DNA of 64,000 nucleotides from Pseudomonadota bacterium (GTDB lineage Bacteria > Pseudomonadota > Alphaproteobacteria > Micavibrionales > CSBR16-224): the NCBI GenBank assembly GCA_013285465.1, contig CP053449.1, positions 2,008,735 to 2,072,734 on the forward strand, read 5' to 3'. This document shows, in pieces, positions 33,550-42,038 of this stretch. Every line of letters starts with the position of its first letter. The stretch's first letter is position 1. The position numbers were made by a program, and so were the translations under genes. A model generated the notes under the pieces. It saw only the letters and a program-made list of their open reading frames with translations. It was not told the origin of the DNA and did no database searches.

Positions 33550-36500
33550 TTACGCCTGCGGCTCTTCACCGCCGGGTTCTTCACCGCCTTCAACAGCCGC
33601 ATCCAACCCGCCAAGCGGATCAGCACCGCCTGCCTGCGGTGTTTCCGCAGCCGGTTGCGCCGCGCCGCCTTCCGCAGCAGGTGCAGCTTGCGCTGCTTCT
33701 GCGGCGGGTGGGTTTTTCGCAGGCTCGCTGATCGTGATGCCGCCCTGACTTTCCAGCATGGCTTTTTGGACGGAATCAATCATATCCGTCACCATCTCGT
33801 TAATAACGGCGCTGACCGATGCTTTTTCGACATCACCTTTATCTGCCAGATCCGCAACGCGGCGGCGGATTTCCGAACGTGCCGAACCGCCGGGGAAGTT
33901 CGCCGCCAGAAGACGCCGTGCCTGCGCCGCCCCAAGGCGTGAATACAGACGGTTCCGCATCGCCACATCCTCGGCAGATGTCGAGAAGGCCCAAAGCTCA
34001 ATCGGCCCCAGCGTATTGATCAAATGCTGTTCATAACGGCCATCCGTCGTACCAAGAACCAACAGACAAGGCGCACCACCGGCACGCGGACCTGTCAGAC
34101 GGTTCCGGATAATCCAGCGGGCCGTTTCCGTCAAACCAAAGCGCTGCTGCGCGGCATCAACGGCACGGTCACTGACCGCAGTACCCAGAATCCAGACACC
34201 CGTGGCCAGATCGACCATGTCATCGCTAAAGTCATCCAGCAGCTGCGAGGCAAGAATAATCTGAATACCGCGTTTACGCCCCTCACGCACGTCACGTACG
34301 ATCTGCGAACGCACCGATTTCGACCCGGAGGTCCGGTGAAACTCATCGTAACAAAGACGTTTCGGTGTCTCGGCAATATCGCGCATGATGGCTTCATGAT
34401 AGGGACGGTAGAGTTCGGGCATGTCTTTCAAAATTTCCTCATTCACCCACCAGCGCGTCACCAGCGCGTGACGTGCCAACATGTACATAATAGCTGTCTG
34501 GCGATCCGCCGTTTCATCCCCCTGCGGGCAGACATCGGCCAAATCCAGTGCACAGACGCGGTTTTCCGCCAGCGAGAACTTCGTCACCTGAGAAAGAATC
34601 GGAAATTCCCGCACCGCCGAGGTAATCATCCGCTCGAAAGCATGGATAACACCCTCGGAGCTCGCGCCGATCGAGGTTTCCTCCAGCAGGTTTCTAATCT
34701 GCGGACGACGTGCGGCCGTTACGGCATCCGGCAGAATCGGCATCGCATTACGCTGCGCCAGATTGGCCTCGAAAGTCAGGCCTTTCTTGAACAGCGTATC
34801 CACGATATCCCACCAATAAGCACCGGGTTCCGGCTGAATATCATTTTCCATCAAAATACTGTCAACCGCCGCATCAACACGCGGCAGATAGGCGCGCGGC
34901 TCCGCATTGGTTTCCTTATCATTCCGGAAGCGGAACATTTCATCCACGACAAAGCTTGCCAGCTGGGAAATACCGTCATAAGGCTCGGCGTGGCCGGCCG
35001 GCGTACACAGAAGCGACAGCATTTCCACAAGGAAGCTCCGCTCGGAGGCCTGCGGCACACGCAGACCAAGCTTTGTATCAAAGGGGTTGATCGCATAATC
35101 GGGCGTCATCTGCAAGCGGAACGAGACCGCCTCGTGACGGCGCGACGGCGGCAGAGCATCACGGAACAGCGAAATCAGACCCGCAGAAGACGGCCCGATA
35201 TCAATAACCGCCACATAAGGCAGGTTCGAGATACCGGTCGTCAGACAGGTTCCCAGATTCAGCGTATTCATCAGAACCGATTTACCGCCACCGGGCTGTG
35301 CGAAAATCAAGTCAAACCATGTCGTTGTGACGTTCGTTCCCGTTTGGTAAAGCCAGAGACGTCCGTCCGGCGTTCTCAGAAGAATCGCCCCCGTTTCAAA
35401 GGGTGAGGACGCACGCTGCCACGGCATCAGTTTCATAATTTCATACATCGGCGCAACAGCCGCAGGCGCCGTCGAGGCACAGGCGATCCCCATCGCCGAG
35501 GACATCAGACAATCCAGCGGATCACCGGCAATCTGCGAAACCTGACAATAACCCCAACTCTCCGTCGCCTGAATCAGCAGTGACAGCCGTTCCTCCAGCA
35601 GATCCATATCGCCTTTCGGCGCCCATGTTGCAAAGGAAATACGGACTTTCACAACCGGCTCACTCCGTGCCAGCTCCGTCAGCCCCTCAATTGAATCTTT
35701 AATCATATGGTTATCGGCATTGGTAATCGCCAGCAGAGACGCGGCAAAACCAAGCGCCGCCATACCTTGCGCACCGCCGCCTTCCACAAGATAGGAAATA
35801 CGGAACGGGAAACGCATCTCGGACAGACGGTTCAAAAGCTGCGGAAACGGCGCGGGCTCCATCGGTGCCAGAACCATATCGACACCGCCCCAGATATATT
35901 GCCCGAATTCGACAATGCGGTCATTGATCATCCGCGCCGATGTTGACGTCAACTGTTTGGGCAAAGACGGCCACAAAAGTGCCGACATGTCTTTACGTGA
36001 TTCCGGCGCACGCGGCGGAATACGGTCACCGGGAAGACAAGGCTTCCAGCGGCTGTTCATACCGGCCTGATAAAGATTGACACGCACGGCGCGCATTGCG
36101 TCATGGACTTCCATTTCCGCCGCCTGCAAGCCGACCTCTTGCAGGGCTGTCAACATACCGCCGACATAACTTTTATGACGGTTTCTTAAGGAGGAGATCG
36201 CCGCAAAGGGGTATTGCGCCCCGGCGGCTTTAACCCATTTCACATCTTTGGCCATCGCTTTTTCACGCTGCATATCCGTTTTGGTCAGCGAGCTTGCCCG
36301 CGTCCACAGCACAAAATAAATTTCTTCCGAGGCCAGATATTTCGGCAGAACGCGGCTGCGCTCGTCAAAAATATCATCAATTTCCATACCGACATTCCGC
36401 GCCGCCATCTGGCTGGGGCGCAATATTCCGCGGATCTCTTCCTGAATACGTTCCGGATTACGCGTGAAATAAACCTGCAATGCATGACCGGGACGGTCAA

Positions 36501-36720
36501 AACGTGCACCCAGTTTCACGACACAGGCGTTCAGGATATTTTTATATTCTTCCTCACCGATAATCTGCCTTGCGCCGTCAATGCGCAGATAGCTGACCAG
36601 CGACCCGTCACTGGCGACCATTGTCGTTTCATCATCCGAGGTTTCAAGACGAATGAAAGATTCGACCGGTTGGCGCAGAATGCCGACGATCGGTTTAAAA
36701 ATATTGTCAAAGATACCCAT
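33550..36720 (-). CDS. dotO: type IVB secretion ATPase DotO/IcmB
   Basis: This 1056-residue cytoplasmic ATPase is of the VirB4/TraU-like class that powers Dot/Icm (type IVB) secretion. The N-terminal region matches IcmB: VASDGSLVSYLRIDGARQII, FDRPGHALQVYF, YFVLWTRASSLT. Walker A AQPGGGKS lies near residues 474-481 and Walker B LCYDEFH near 789-795 (Asp 792), followed by RKRGIQIILASQLLDDF. The C-terminal 80 residues are Ala/Pro/Gly/Glu-rich and look disordered, an extension beyond Legionella DotO (about 1009). No other Dot/Icm gene is adjacent. The partner DotI-like genes are at 0.9-2.1 kb. The start at 36720 follows no obvious ribosome-binding site. Confidence 0.9.
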   Translation of the reverse strand: MGIFDNIFKPIVGILRQPVESFIRLETSDDETTMVASDGSLVSYLRIDGARQIIGEEEYKNILNACVVKLGARFDRPGHALQVYFTRNPERIQEEIRGILRPSQMAARNVGMEIDDIFDERSRVLPKYLASEEIYFVLWTRASSLTKTDMQREKAMAKDVKWVKAAGAQYPFAAISSLRNRHKSYVGGMLTALQEVGLQAAEMEVHDAMRAVRVNLYQAGMNSRWKPCLPGDRIPPRAPESRKDMSALLWPSLPKQLTSTSARMINDRIVEFGQYIWGGVDMVLAPMEPAPFPQLLNRLSEMRFPFRISYLVEGGGAQGMAALGFAASLLAITNADNHMIKDSIEGLTELARSEPVVKVRISFATWAPKGDMDLLEERLSLLIQATESWGYCQVSQIAGDPLDCLMSSAMGIACASTAPAAVAPMYEIMKLMPWQRASSPFETGAILLRTPDGRLWLYQTGTNVTTTWFDLIFAQPGGGKSVLMNTLNLGTCLTTGISNLPYVAVIDIGPSSAGLISLFRDALPPSRRHEAVSFRLQMTPDYAINPFDTKLGLRVPQASERSFLVEMLSLLCTPAGHAEPYDGISQLASFVVDEMFRFRNDKETNAEPRAYLPRVDAAVDSILMENDIQPEPGAYWWDIVDTLFKKGLTFEANLAQRNAMPILPDAVTAARRPQIRNLLEETSIGASSEGVIHAFERMITSAVREFPILSQVTKFSLAENRVCALDLADVCPQGDETADRQTAIMYMLARHALVTRWWVNEEILKDMPELYRPYHEAIMRDIAETPKRLCYDEFHRTSGSKSVRSQIVRDVREGRKRGIQIILASQLLDDFSDDMVDLATGVWILGTAVSDRAVDAAQQRFGLTETARWIIRNRLTGPRAGGAPCLLVLGTTDGRYEQHLINTLGPIELWAFSTSAEDVAMRNRLYSRLGAAQARRLLAANFPGGSARSEIRRRVADLADKGDVEKASVSAVINEMVTDMIDSVQKAMLESQGGITISEPAKNPPAAEAAQAAPAAEGGAAQPAAETPQAGGADPLGGLDAAVEGGEEPGGEEPQA

Positions 36721-36834
36721 GAATTTTCCGGTGCCCAGTTATTGTTGTTCGGTTTTGCCCTGTCGGTGCTTTTACGCATCCGTCATACAGGATAACAAAT
36801 TTTCGCCTGCTGAAAACGCCTTAAATGAAAGTTT

Positions 36835-36864
36835 TTGCAGTTATTTCGAAAATATTGCTATATT
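36835..36864 (+). promoter_or_regulatory. candidate promoter of the aminopeptidase P gene
   Basis: TTGCAG (36835-36840), an 18-base spacer and TATATT (36859-36864) precede the ATG at 36920 by about 50 bases. Confidence 0.45.
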
Positions 36865-36919
36865 ATGTACTGCAATCCTTAAACATTTATAAAAACGCCG
36901 CAAGAAAAGAGAGAAAACG

Positions 36920-39031
36920 ATGACCTATCAGGGCGACGCGCATCTTGAAACACTTTTAAAAGCATCCGATAGCCGTTACACGGTGAAAGAAGTTTACGAC
37001 ATTGTCAAAGCCGTTCTTGCCACGCCGGAAAATCCGACAGACCCGCAAGGCTGGACAAAACTGGTTGCGGAAAAAGCGGATGACGCGCTGAAAGAGCAGC
37101 TGGATGCATTAAAGGGCGATGTAAAGAAATCCCTGAAAAGCGACAGCCGCAGCATTCCCGAGCGCGTTGCCTCGCTGCGCAAAGAATTCGCCAAACAGAG
37201 CGTCAGCGGCTTTTTTATCCCCCGCGCCGATGAATATCAGGGCGAATATGTCCCCAAAAGTGCCGAACGCCTGAAATGGTCGACGGGCTTTACGGGCTCC
37301 GCCGGACAATCGGTGATTCTCGAAGACAGCGCCGTCTTTTTAACGGATGGACGTTATACGCTGCAGGCCAAGGAAGAAGTGCCGCAGGAAATTTTTGACC
37401 ACCGCGACAGCCACGGCAAAACCGATGACGGCAAACCGCATCTGGAAGACTGGCTGATCGGCCATGCCAAAGGCAAAGCCATCGGCTATGACCCGTGGAT
37501 GCATACGGTCAAAGATGTCGAACGCCTTGAAAAAGCCGTCACGGAAGCCGGCGGAAAGCTGGTTCCGCTCTCTGAAAATCCGGTAGATCTGGCCTGGCAA
37601 AACCGCCCTGCCGCACCGGTTTCACCGACTGTGGCGCATGACCTGCCCTATGCCGGAAAAGCTTCTGCGGACAAACGCAAAGATATCGCTGCGACATTAA
37701 AATCCAAAGGCGCGGATGCCGTGGCATTGACCATGCCGGAAGATATCGCATGGTTGCTGAATATTCGCGGACGCGACGTGCCCTGCACACCGCTGCCGCT
37801 GTCTTTCGCCGTTGCGCATAATGACGGCAGCGTTGATCTGTTTATTGACCGGCGCAAGCTTTCCGCAGGTCTGGCGGATCATCTCGGCAAAGATGTCCGC
37901 ATCCATGACCGCGACGATTTTACAAATGTGCTGGAAAAACTGGGCCGTGAAGGCAAAGCCGTGATGATTGACCCCAATTTGTCACCGAAAAAAGTCGAAA
38001 TGGTGCTGAAGCAAAGCGGCACAAATAACATTATCGAAGCCCCCTCGCCCTGTCAGCTGCCGAAAGCGATGAAGAATAAGGTGGAACAGGCGGGCACAAT
38101 CGCCGCCCATATCCGTGACGGCGTTGCCTTAACGCGCTTTCTGCACCAATTGTCAAAACCTGACGTCGTGAAAGAAAACAGCGAACTCAGCGCCTCGAAT
38201 ATGCTCTATGATTTCCGCAAAACCGGCAAAGACTTCCGTGATCTTAGCTTTGACACGATTTCCGGCGCCGGATCAAACGGCGCGGTCATACATTACCGCG
38301 TTACCGAAGACAGCGACAAACCGCTGAATGCAGGCCCTGTCTATCTGGTTGATTCCGGTGCGCAATATCTGGACGGCACCACAGATGTCACCCGCACGGT
38401 TGCGGTCGGTCCCGTCACAGATGAAATGAAAGACCGCTTCACGCGTGTTTTGATCGGCCATATTCAGGTGGCCATGTCCGTTTTCCATCCCGACGAAAAA
38501 AACGGTGAGGAACTTGACACGAAAGCACGTGCCGCCCTGAAAGACATCAACGAAAATTTTGCCCACGGCACCGGTCACGGCGTCGGCAGTTATCTGTCCG
38601 TGCATGAAGGCCCGCAAGGCATTTCACCGCGCGCCACCACGCCGCTGCAGCCCGGCATGATCGTTTCCAACGAGCCCGGCTATTATAAAGAAGGTGAATA
38701 CGGCATTCGTATCGAAAGCCTTGTACTGGTGGAAGATGCCGGAAAAGACGCAAAAGGGCAGAATCTTGTTAAATTCAAAACCCTGACAATGGCACCGATT
38801 GACCGCAACCTTATTGATGAAAAACTTCTCGCCAAATATCCGGAAGAACTGGAATGGCTGAATGCCTATCATCAGGAAGTGCGCGAAACGCTGCTGCCGC
38901 ATCTGGAAAAATCCGATCCCGAAGCCGCCGCATGGCTGAAAGACGTGACCGCACCGCTTTCGGTAAAAAACGGCAAAAGCGCCAATGACCCAAAACCGCC
39001 GGCACGTGCCGGCGGCAAAAAAGCGCTCTGA
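36920..39031 (+). CDS. M24 aminopeptidase P (Xaa-Pro aminopeptidase) with N-terminal extension
   Basis: This 703-residue metallopeptidase removes N-terminal residues before proline. After an 80-residue helical extension comes the first creatinase-like domain (residues about 85-200, GFFIPRADEYQGEYVP), a second one (about 250-390) and the catalytic pita-bread domain. Metal ligands are visible: Asp in LVDSGAQYLDGTTDVTRT, His in HGTGHGVGSYLSVHE, Glu in SNEPGYYKEGEYGIRIES. The three-domain form usually has about 600 residues; the extra N-terminus and a Lys/Gly tail explain the difference. The last codons hold a perfect 20-base palindrome (38996-39015). A similar architecture is found in eukaryotic cytosolic APP. 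Substrate range unknown. Confidence 0.9.
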   Translation: MTYQGDAHLETLLKASDSRYTVKEVYDIVKAVLATPENPTDPQGWTKLVAEKADDALKEQLDALKGDVKKSLKSDSRSIPERVASLRKEFAKQSVSGFFIPRADEYQGEYVPKSAERLKWSTGFTGSAGQSVILEDSAVFLTDGRYTLQAKEEVPQEIFDHRDSHGKTDDGKPHLEDWLIGHAKGKAIGYDPWMHTVKDVERLEKAVTEAGGKLVPLSENPVDLAWQNRPAAPVSPTVAHDLPYAGKASADKRKDIAATLKSKGADAVALTMPEDIAWLLNIRGRDVPCTPLPLSFAVAHNDGSVDLFIDRRKLSAGLADHLGKDVRIHDRDDFTNVLEKLGREGKAVMIDPNLSPKKVEMVLKQSGTNNIIEAPSPCQLPKAMKNKVEQAGTIAAHIRDGVALTRFLHQLSKPDVVKENSELSASNMLYDFRKTGKDFRDLSFDTISGAGSNGAVIHYRVTEDSDKPLNAGPVYLVDSGAQYLDGTTDVTRTVAVGPVTDEMKDRFTRVLIGHIQVAMSVFHPDEKNGEELDTKARAALKDINENFAHGTGHGVGSYLSVHEGPQGISPRATTPLQPGMIVSNEPGYYKEGEYGIRIESLVLVEDAGKDAKGQNLVKFKTLTMAPIDRNLIDEKLLAKYPEELEWLNAYHQEVRETLLPHLEKSDPEAAAWLKDVTAPLSVKNGKSANDPKPPARAGGKKAL
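38996..39015. repeat. perfect 20-base GC palindrome in the 3' end of the M24 peptidase gene
   Basis: The arms CCGCCGGCAC and GTGCCGGCGG are exact complements with no spacer. In RNA this gives a stable hairpin 16 bases before the stop codon; it may be a byproduct of the PPARAGG codons. Confidence 0.5.
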
Positions 39032-39107
39032 AAATATTTGACTTTTTTTCTGCCGTAAAATATTTGTACAATCAGGTATAGACTTCCTGAATGCGAAAGG
39101 AGGCATT

Positions 39108-40007
39108 ATGCCTGATGAGAAAGAAACTTTTTCCCTGTTAAGCGATGATATGGTCAGACCGGCAAATTTAAAAGGCAAGACACTTGAGGGACTTCGCGGC
39201 AAAGCTGCCGCGATTGTCGAGAACCCGAAATTCACGCGCTTCATCACCTTTCTCATTCTGTTAAACGCCGTTACACTCGGGCTGGAATCCAGCCATCTTC
39301 TGGATACGGATACGCTTTACAACAGAACGATCCTGCTGGTTGATCATGTGATTGTTGCGGCATTCTGTGTCGAGCTTGCGCTGAAACTTTACGCCTATCG
39401 CTGGAGCTTCTGGCGCGAAGGCTGGAATATTTTCGATTTTATCATCGTCGCCATTTCCGTTGTCCCGGCAACCGAAGCCTTCAGCGTTATCCGGACACTC
39501 AGGGTCTTCCGTCTGCTGCGCCTGATTTCCGTGGTGCCGCAAATGCGGCGGGTTGTTTCCGCACTTTTCCACGCTCTGCCGGGGATGGGATCGGTTGTCG
39601 CCGTCCTGCTGGTTATCGTCTATGTGGCGGCCATTCTTGCCACGCAGATTTTCGGTTCGCATCCCGATCCGGTTATCCATGAGCTGTTCGGTGATTTGTC
39701 GAATTCCATGTTTACCATGTTCCAGCTGATTACCATGGAAAACTGGCCCGACGGCGTTGCCAAACCGACCATGGCTTATTTCAAATGGTCCTGGGTTTTC
39801 TTTATCCCCTTCATCATCGTCACCAGCTTTACGGTTCTGAACCTGTTTATCGGTATCATTGTCGATGCTTTGAGCATTGTGCAGGAAAAAGATGTTGAAG
39901 ATGAAAACACCAAATTGCGGCGGGAAATCCGTGAACTCCGCAAAGACATCATTCATTTGCATGAAGCGATCGGCCAGCTCTCTTCGGCCAAGAAAAAGAC
40001 GAAGTAA
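39108..40007 (+). CDS. bacterial voltage-gated cation channel (NaChBac-like) with atypical filter
   Basis: This 299-residue one-domain channel would work as a tetramer. S1 begins near FITFLILLNAVTLGLE, and S2-S3 include VELALKLYAYRWSFWREGWNIFDFIIV. S4 carries the voltage-sensing arginines (RTLRVFRLLRLISVVPQMRR). S5, the pore loop FQLITMENWPDG and S6 (FIIVTSFTVLNLFIGIIVDAL) follow, then a C-terminal coiled coil (ENTKLRREIRELRKDIIHLHEAI). The selectivity filter is T209-M-E-N-W-P-D215. NaChBac has TLESWAS, so the Glu ring and Trp are kept while Ser becomes Asn and the last position is Asp. Ion selectivity therefore may differ from a pure sodium channel. A clear start with AAAGGAGG upstream is seen. 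Confidence 0.92.
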   Translation: MPDEKETFSLLSDDMVRPANLKGKTLEGLRGKAAAIVENPKFTRFITFLILLNAVTLGLESSHLLDTDTLYNRTILLVDHVIVAAFCVELALKLYAYRWSFWREGWNIFDFIIVAISVVPATEAFSVIRTLRVFRLLRLISVVPQMRRVVSALFHALPGMGSVVAVLLVIVYVAAILATQIFGSHPDPVIHELFGDLSNSMFTMFQLITMENWPDGVAKPTMAYFKWSWVFFIPFIIVTSFTVLNLFIGIIVDALSIVQEKDVEDENTKLRREIRELRKDIIHLHEAIGQLSSAKKKTK

Positions 40008-40028
40008 CCCCGTTTATTTCGCTGAAGG

Positions 40029-41468
40029 TTATTTTACCCAGGCAATCCGCAGAATATTGGTGCTGCCCGGTGTCCCGAACGGCACACCTGCGGTAATGAC
40101 CAGACGCTGACCGTCAACGGCGATGTCCTGTTCCTTTGCCATGCGGATGGCCTTTTCCACCATATCGGCGAAATTATCGACATCCTCGGTATGAACGGCA
40201 TGCACGCCGTAAGACAGCGACATGCGCCGCGCCACATCCAGATATTCCGTCAGACACAGAATCGGCACGGGCGGTCTTTCCCGCGCCGTCCGCAAGGCAG
40301 TCGAACCGCTGGTCGTGTAATTGACAATCGCCGCCGCACCGATGGAGGCCGCAATCCGGCAGGCAGAGGCGGTAATCGCATCCGATGATGTTTCCTCAGG
40401 ATCAGGGTGTTCCGCATCCATAATTTTGCGGTAAAGCGGATCCTGCTCCACAAATTTGGCAATCTTGCGCATCATTTCCGCTGCTTCGACCGGATAATCC
40501 CCCGCCGCCGTTTCCGCCGACAGCATCACCGCATCCGCACCGTCGTAAATAGCTGTGGCCACATCCGAAGCCTCCGCCCGCGTCGGGGTCGGGGAGGTAA
40601 TCATCGATTCCAGCATCTGCGTCGCAATAATCACGGGCTTTCCGGCATCACGCGCCACACGCACGACGCGCTTCTGAACCGAGGGCACTTCCTCCGCCGG
40701 AATTTCCACACCCAGATCACCCCGCGCCAGCATCACGGCATCGGACATCTCCACCAGTTCCTGCAAATATTGCAGCGCCGAGGGTTTTTCCAGCTTCACA
40801 ATCAGCTGCGCCCGCTTGTTCAGCACTTTGCGCGCCTCCGCCACATCTTCGGGACGCTGCACAAAAGACAGCGCAATCCAGTCAACGCCCATACCGACCG
40901 CGGCTTCAAGGTCTTTCAAATCCTTGGGGGTCAAAGGCGAGGTTTGCAAGATCACATCGGGCAGATTAACGCCTTTGCGGTCGGAAATCTTTTTCCCCGC
41001 AACACATTCCGCCTCGACAAAATCCTTGCCCTTTTTGATAACGCGCATTTTGACCTTACCGTCATCAATCAGCAGATGCGCCCCCACCTCCAGCGCTACG
41101 ATCACATCGGGATGCGGCAGGCAGACACGTGTTGCATCCCCCGGCGTTTTATCCAGATCAAAGCGCATCACATGGCCTTTTTCCAAAGCCACCGGCCCGT
41201 CTTTAAAAGTGCCGACACGGATTTTCGGCCCCTGCAAATCGGCAAAGACACCGATCGGGCGGCCTGTTTCCTGTTCCAGTTCACGAATAATGCGGATGCG
41301 TTCGGCATGATCGGCATGATCGCCATGGCTGAAATTCAGCCGGAAGACATCCACCCCGCCATTGTGATAGAGATCACTGATCATTTCTTTGCTTGCACTG
41401 GCCGGACCAAGTGTGGCGACAATGCGCGTCTGGCGATAGCGTCTTAAAGAATCCTGATTTTCAGACAT
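40029..41468 (-). CDS. pyk: pyruvate kinase
   Basis: This 479-residue glycolytic enzyme makes pyruvate and ATP from phosphoenolpyruvate and ADP. The order is clear: RIVATLGPASAS, FRLNFSHGDHADHAERI, ADLQGPKIRVG, the signature MLARGDLGVEIPAEEVP, KPVIIATQMLESMI, PTRAEASDVATAIYDGADAVMLSAETA, and the C-terminal domain with ILCLTEYLDVARRMSLSYGV. The ATG at 41468 is preferred over GTG at 41471. It stands as a single gene between the convergent channel gene and the GNAT gene upstream. Confidence 0.96.
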   Translation of the reverse strand: MSENQDSLRRYRQTRIVATLGPASASKEMISDLYHNGGVDVFRLNFSHGDHADHAERIRIIRELEQETGRPIGVFADLQGPKIRVGTFKDGPVALEKGHVMRFDLDKTPGDATRVCLPHPDVIVALEVGAHLLIDDGKVKMRVIKKGKDFVEAECVAGKKISDRKGVNLPDVILQTSPLTPKDLKDLEAAVGMGVDWIALSFVQRPEDVAEARKVLNKRAQLIVKLEKPSALQYLQELVEMSDAVMLARGDLGVEIPAEEVPSVQKRVVRVARDAGKPVIIATQMLESMITSPTPTRAEASDVATAIYDGADAVMLSAETAAGDYPVEAAEMMRKIAKFVEQDPLYRKIMDAEHPDPEETSSDAITASACRIAASIGAAAIVNYTTSGSTALRTARERPPVPILCLTEYLDVARRMSLSYGVHAVHTEDVDNFADMVEKAIRMAKEQDIAVDGQRLVITAGVPFGTPGSTNILRIAWVK

Positions 41469-41519
41469 CACTTCTTTACTTCCCTCTTGATAAAAAAATT
41501 ACCTTTGCCACTTAACACT

Positions 41520-42032
41520 CTACGACAAACGCTTCACAAGCTTCAAACACAAAAAATCATCTACCGCACGCATTTCTCCCGGCGTGACCTGTTCATTCTC
41601 ATAAACAATACCCGCCCCGTCAGGCAAATAGCCGCGCCGCACGTAAAGACGCTGCGCCGCACCATAATCACGGTACAGTCCGACCCCGATACCGATTTCG
41701 CCATAGCCGCGTAATTTTGCCGCCGCTTCGCAATGGGCGACCAGCGCCGCGCCGATTCCCTGCCGCCGGAAATCCGGCGCGACGAATAAATCCTGAATTT
41801 CGGGAATATTCATTTTGCGGAACGGGCGGTAATTGGGCGTAAAAACCAGATGTGCATAGCCCGCGGGTACGCCATCGCAATCCGCGATATAAAGCCTGCG
41901 CTGACCGCTCTGATGTTCCGTGAAACAGCGTTCGAAATAGCCGCTTTCCCGTGCGCGGGTTTCAGGGCGGATATTATAACAATCCGCCACGCCGGCCTCG
42001 TCAATCTCGCGGATTTTGACCTCGCCTGCCAC
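41520..42032 (-). CDS. GNAT family N-acetyltransferase
   Basis: This 170-residue acetyltransferase has the motif A region IPEIQDLFVAPDFRRQGIGAALVAHCE, with the acetyl-CoA-binding RRQGIGA loop, followed by AAKLRGYGEIGIGVGLYRDYGAAQRLYVRRGYLP, the usual motif B helix and strand. The substrate is unknown. It begins 6 bases after the yejA stop, on the same strand, so it may be co-transcribed with yejA. Confidence 0.9.
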   Translation of the reverse strand: MAGEVKIREIDEAGVADCYNIRPETRARESGYFERCFTEHQSGQRRLYIADCDGVPAGYAHLVFTPNYRPFRKMNIPEIQDLFVAPDFRRQGIGAALVAHCEAAAKLRGYGEIGIGVGLYRDYGAAQRLYVRRGYLPDGAGIVYENEQVTPGEMRAVDDFLCLKLVKRLS

Positions 42033-42038
42033 GTTTTG

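Noticed and set aside
34024-35406. 460-residue open frame on the plus strand inside dotO
   Set aside because: Arg/Thr/Gln-rich shadow of the DotO coding strand; DotO has intact ATPase motifs.
36820-36900. Possible CtrA box before the aminopeptidase P gene
   Set aside because: Only one TTAA half-site occurs at each position; the second half does not match at the required distance.
40407-41447. 346-residue open frame opposite pyruvate kinase
   Set aside because: His/Arg-rich antisense shadow of a well-conserved enzyme.
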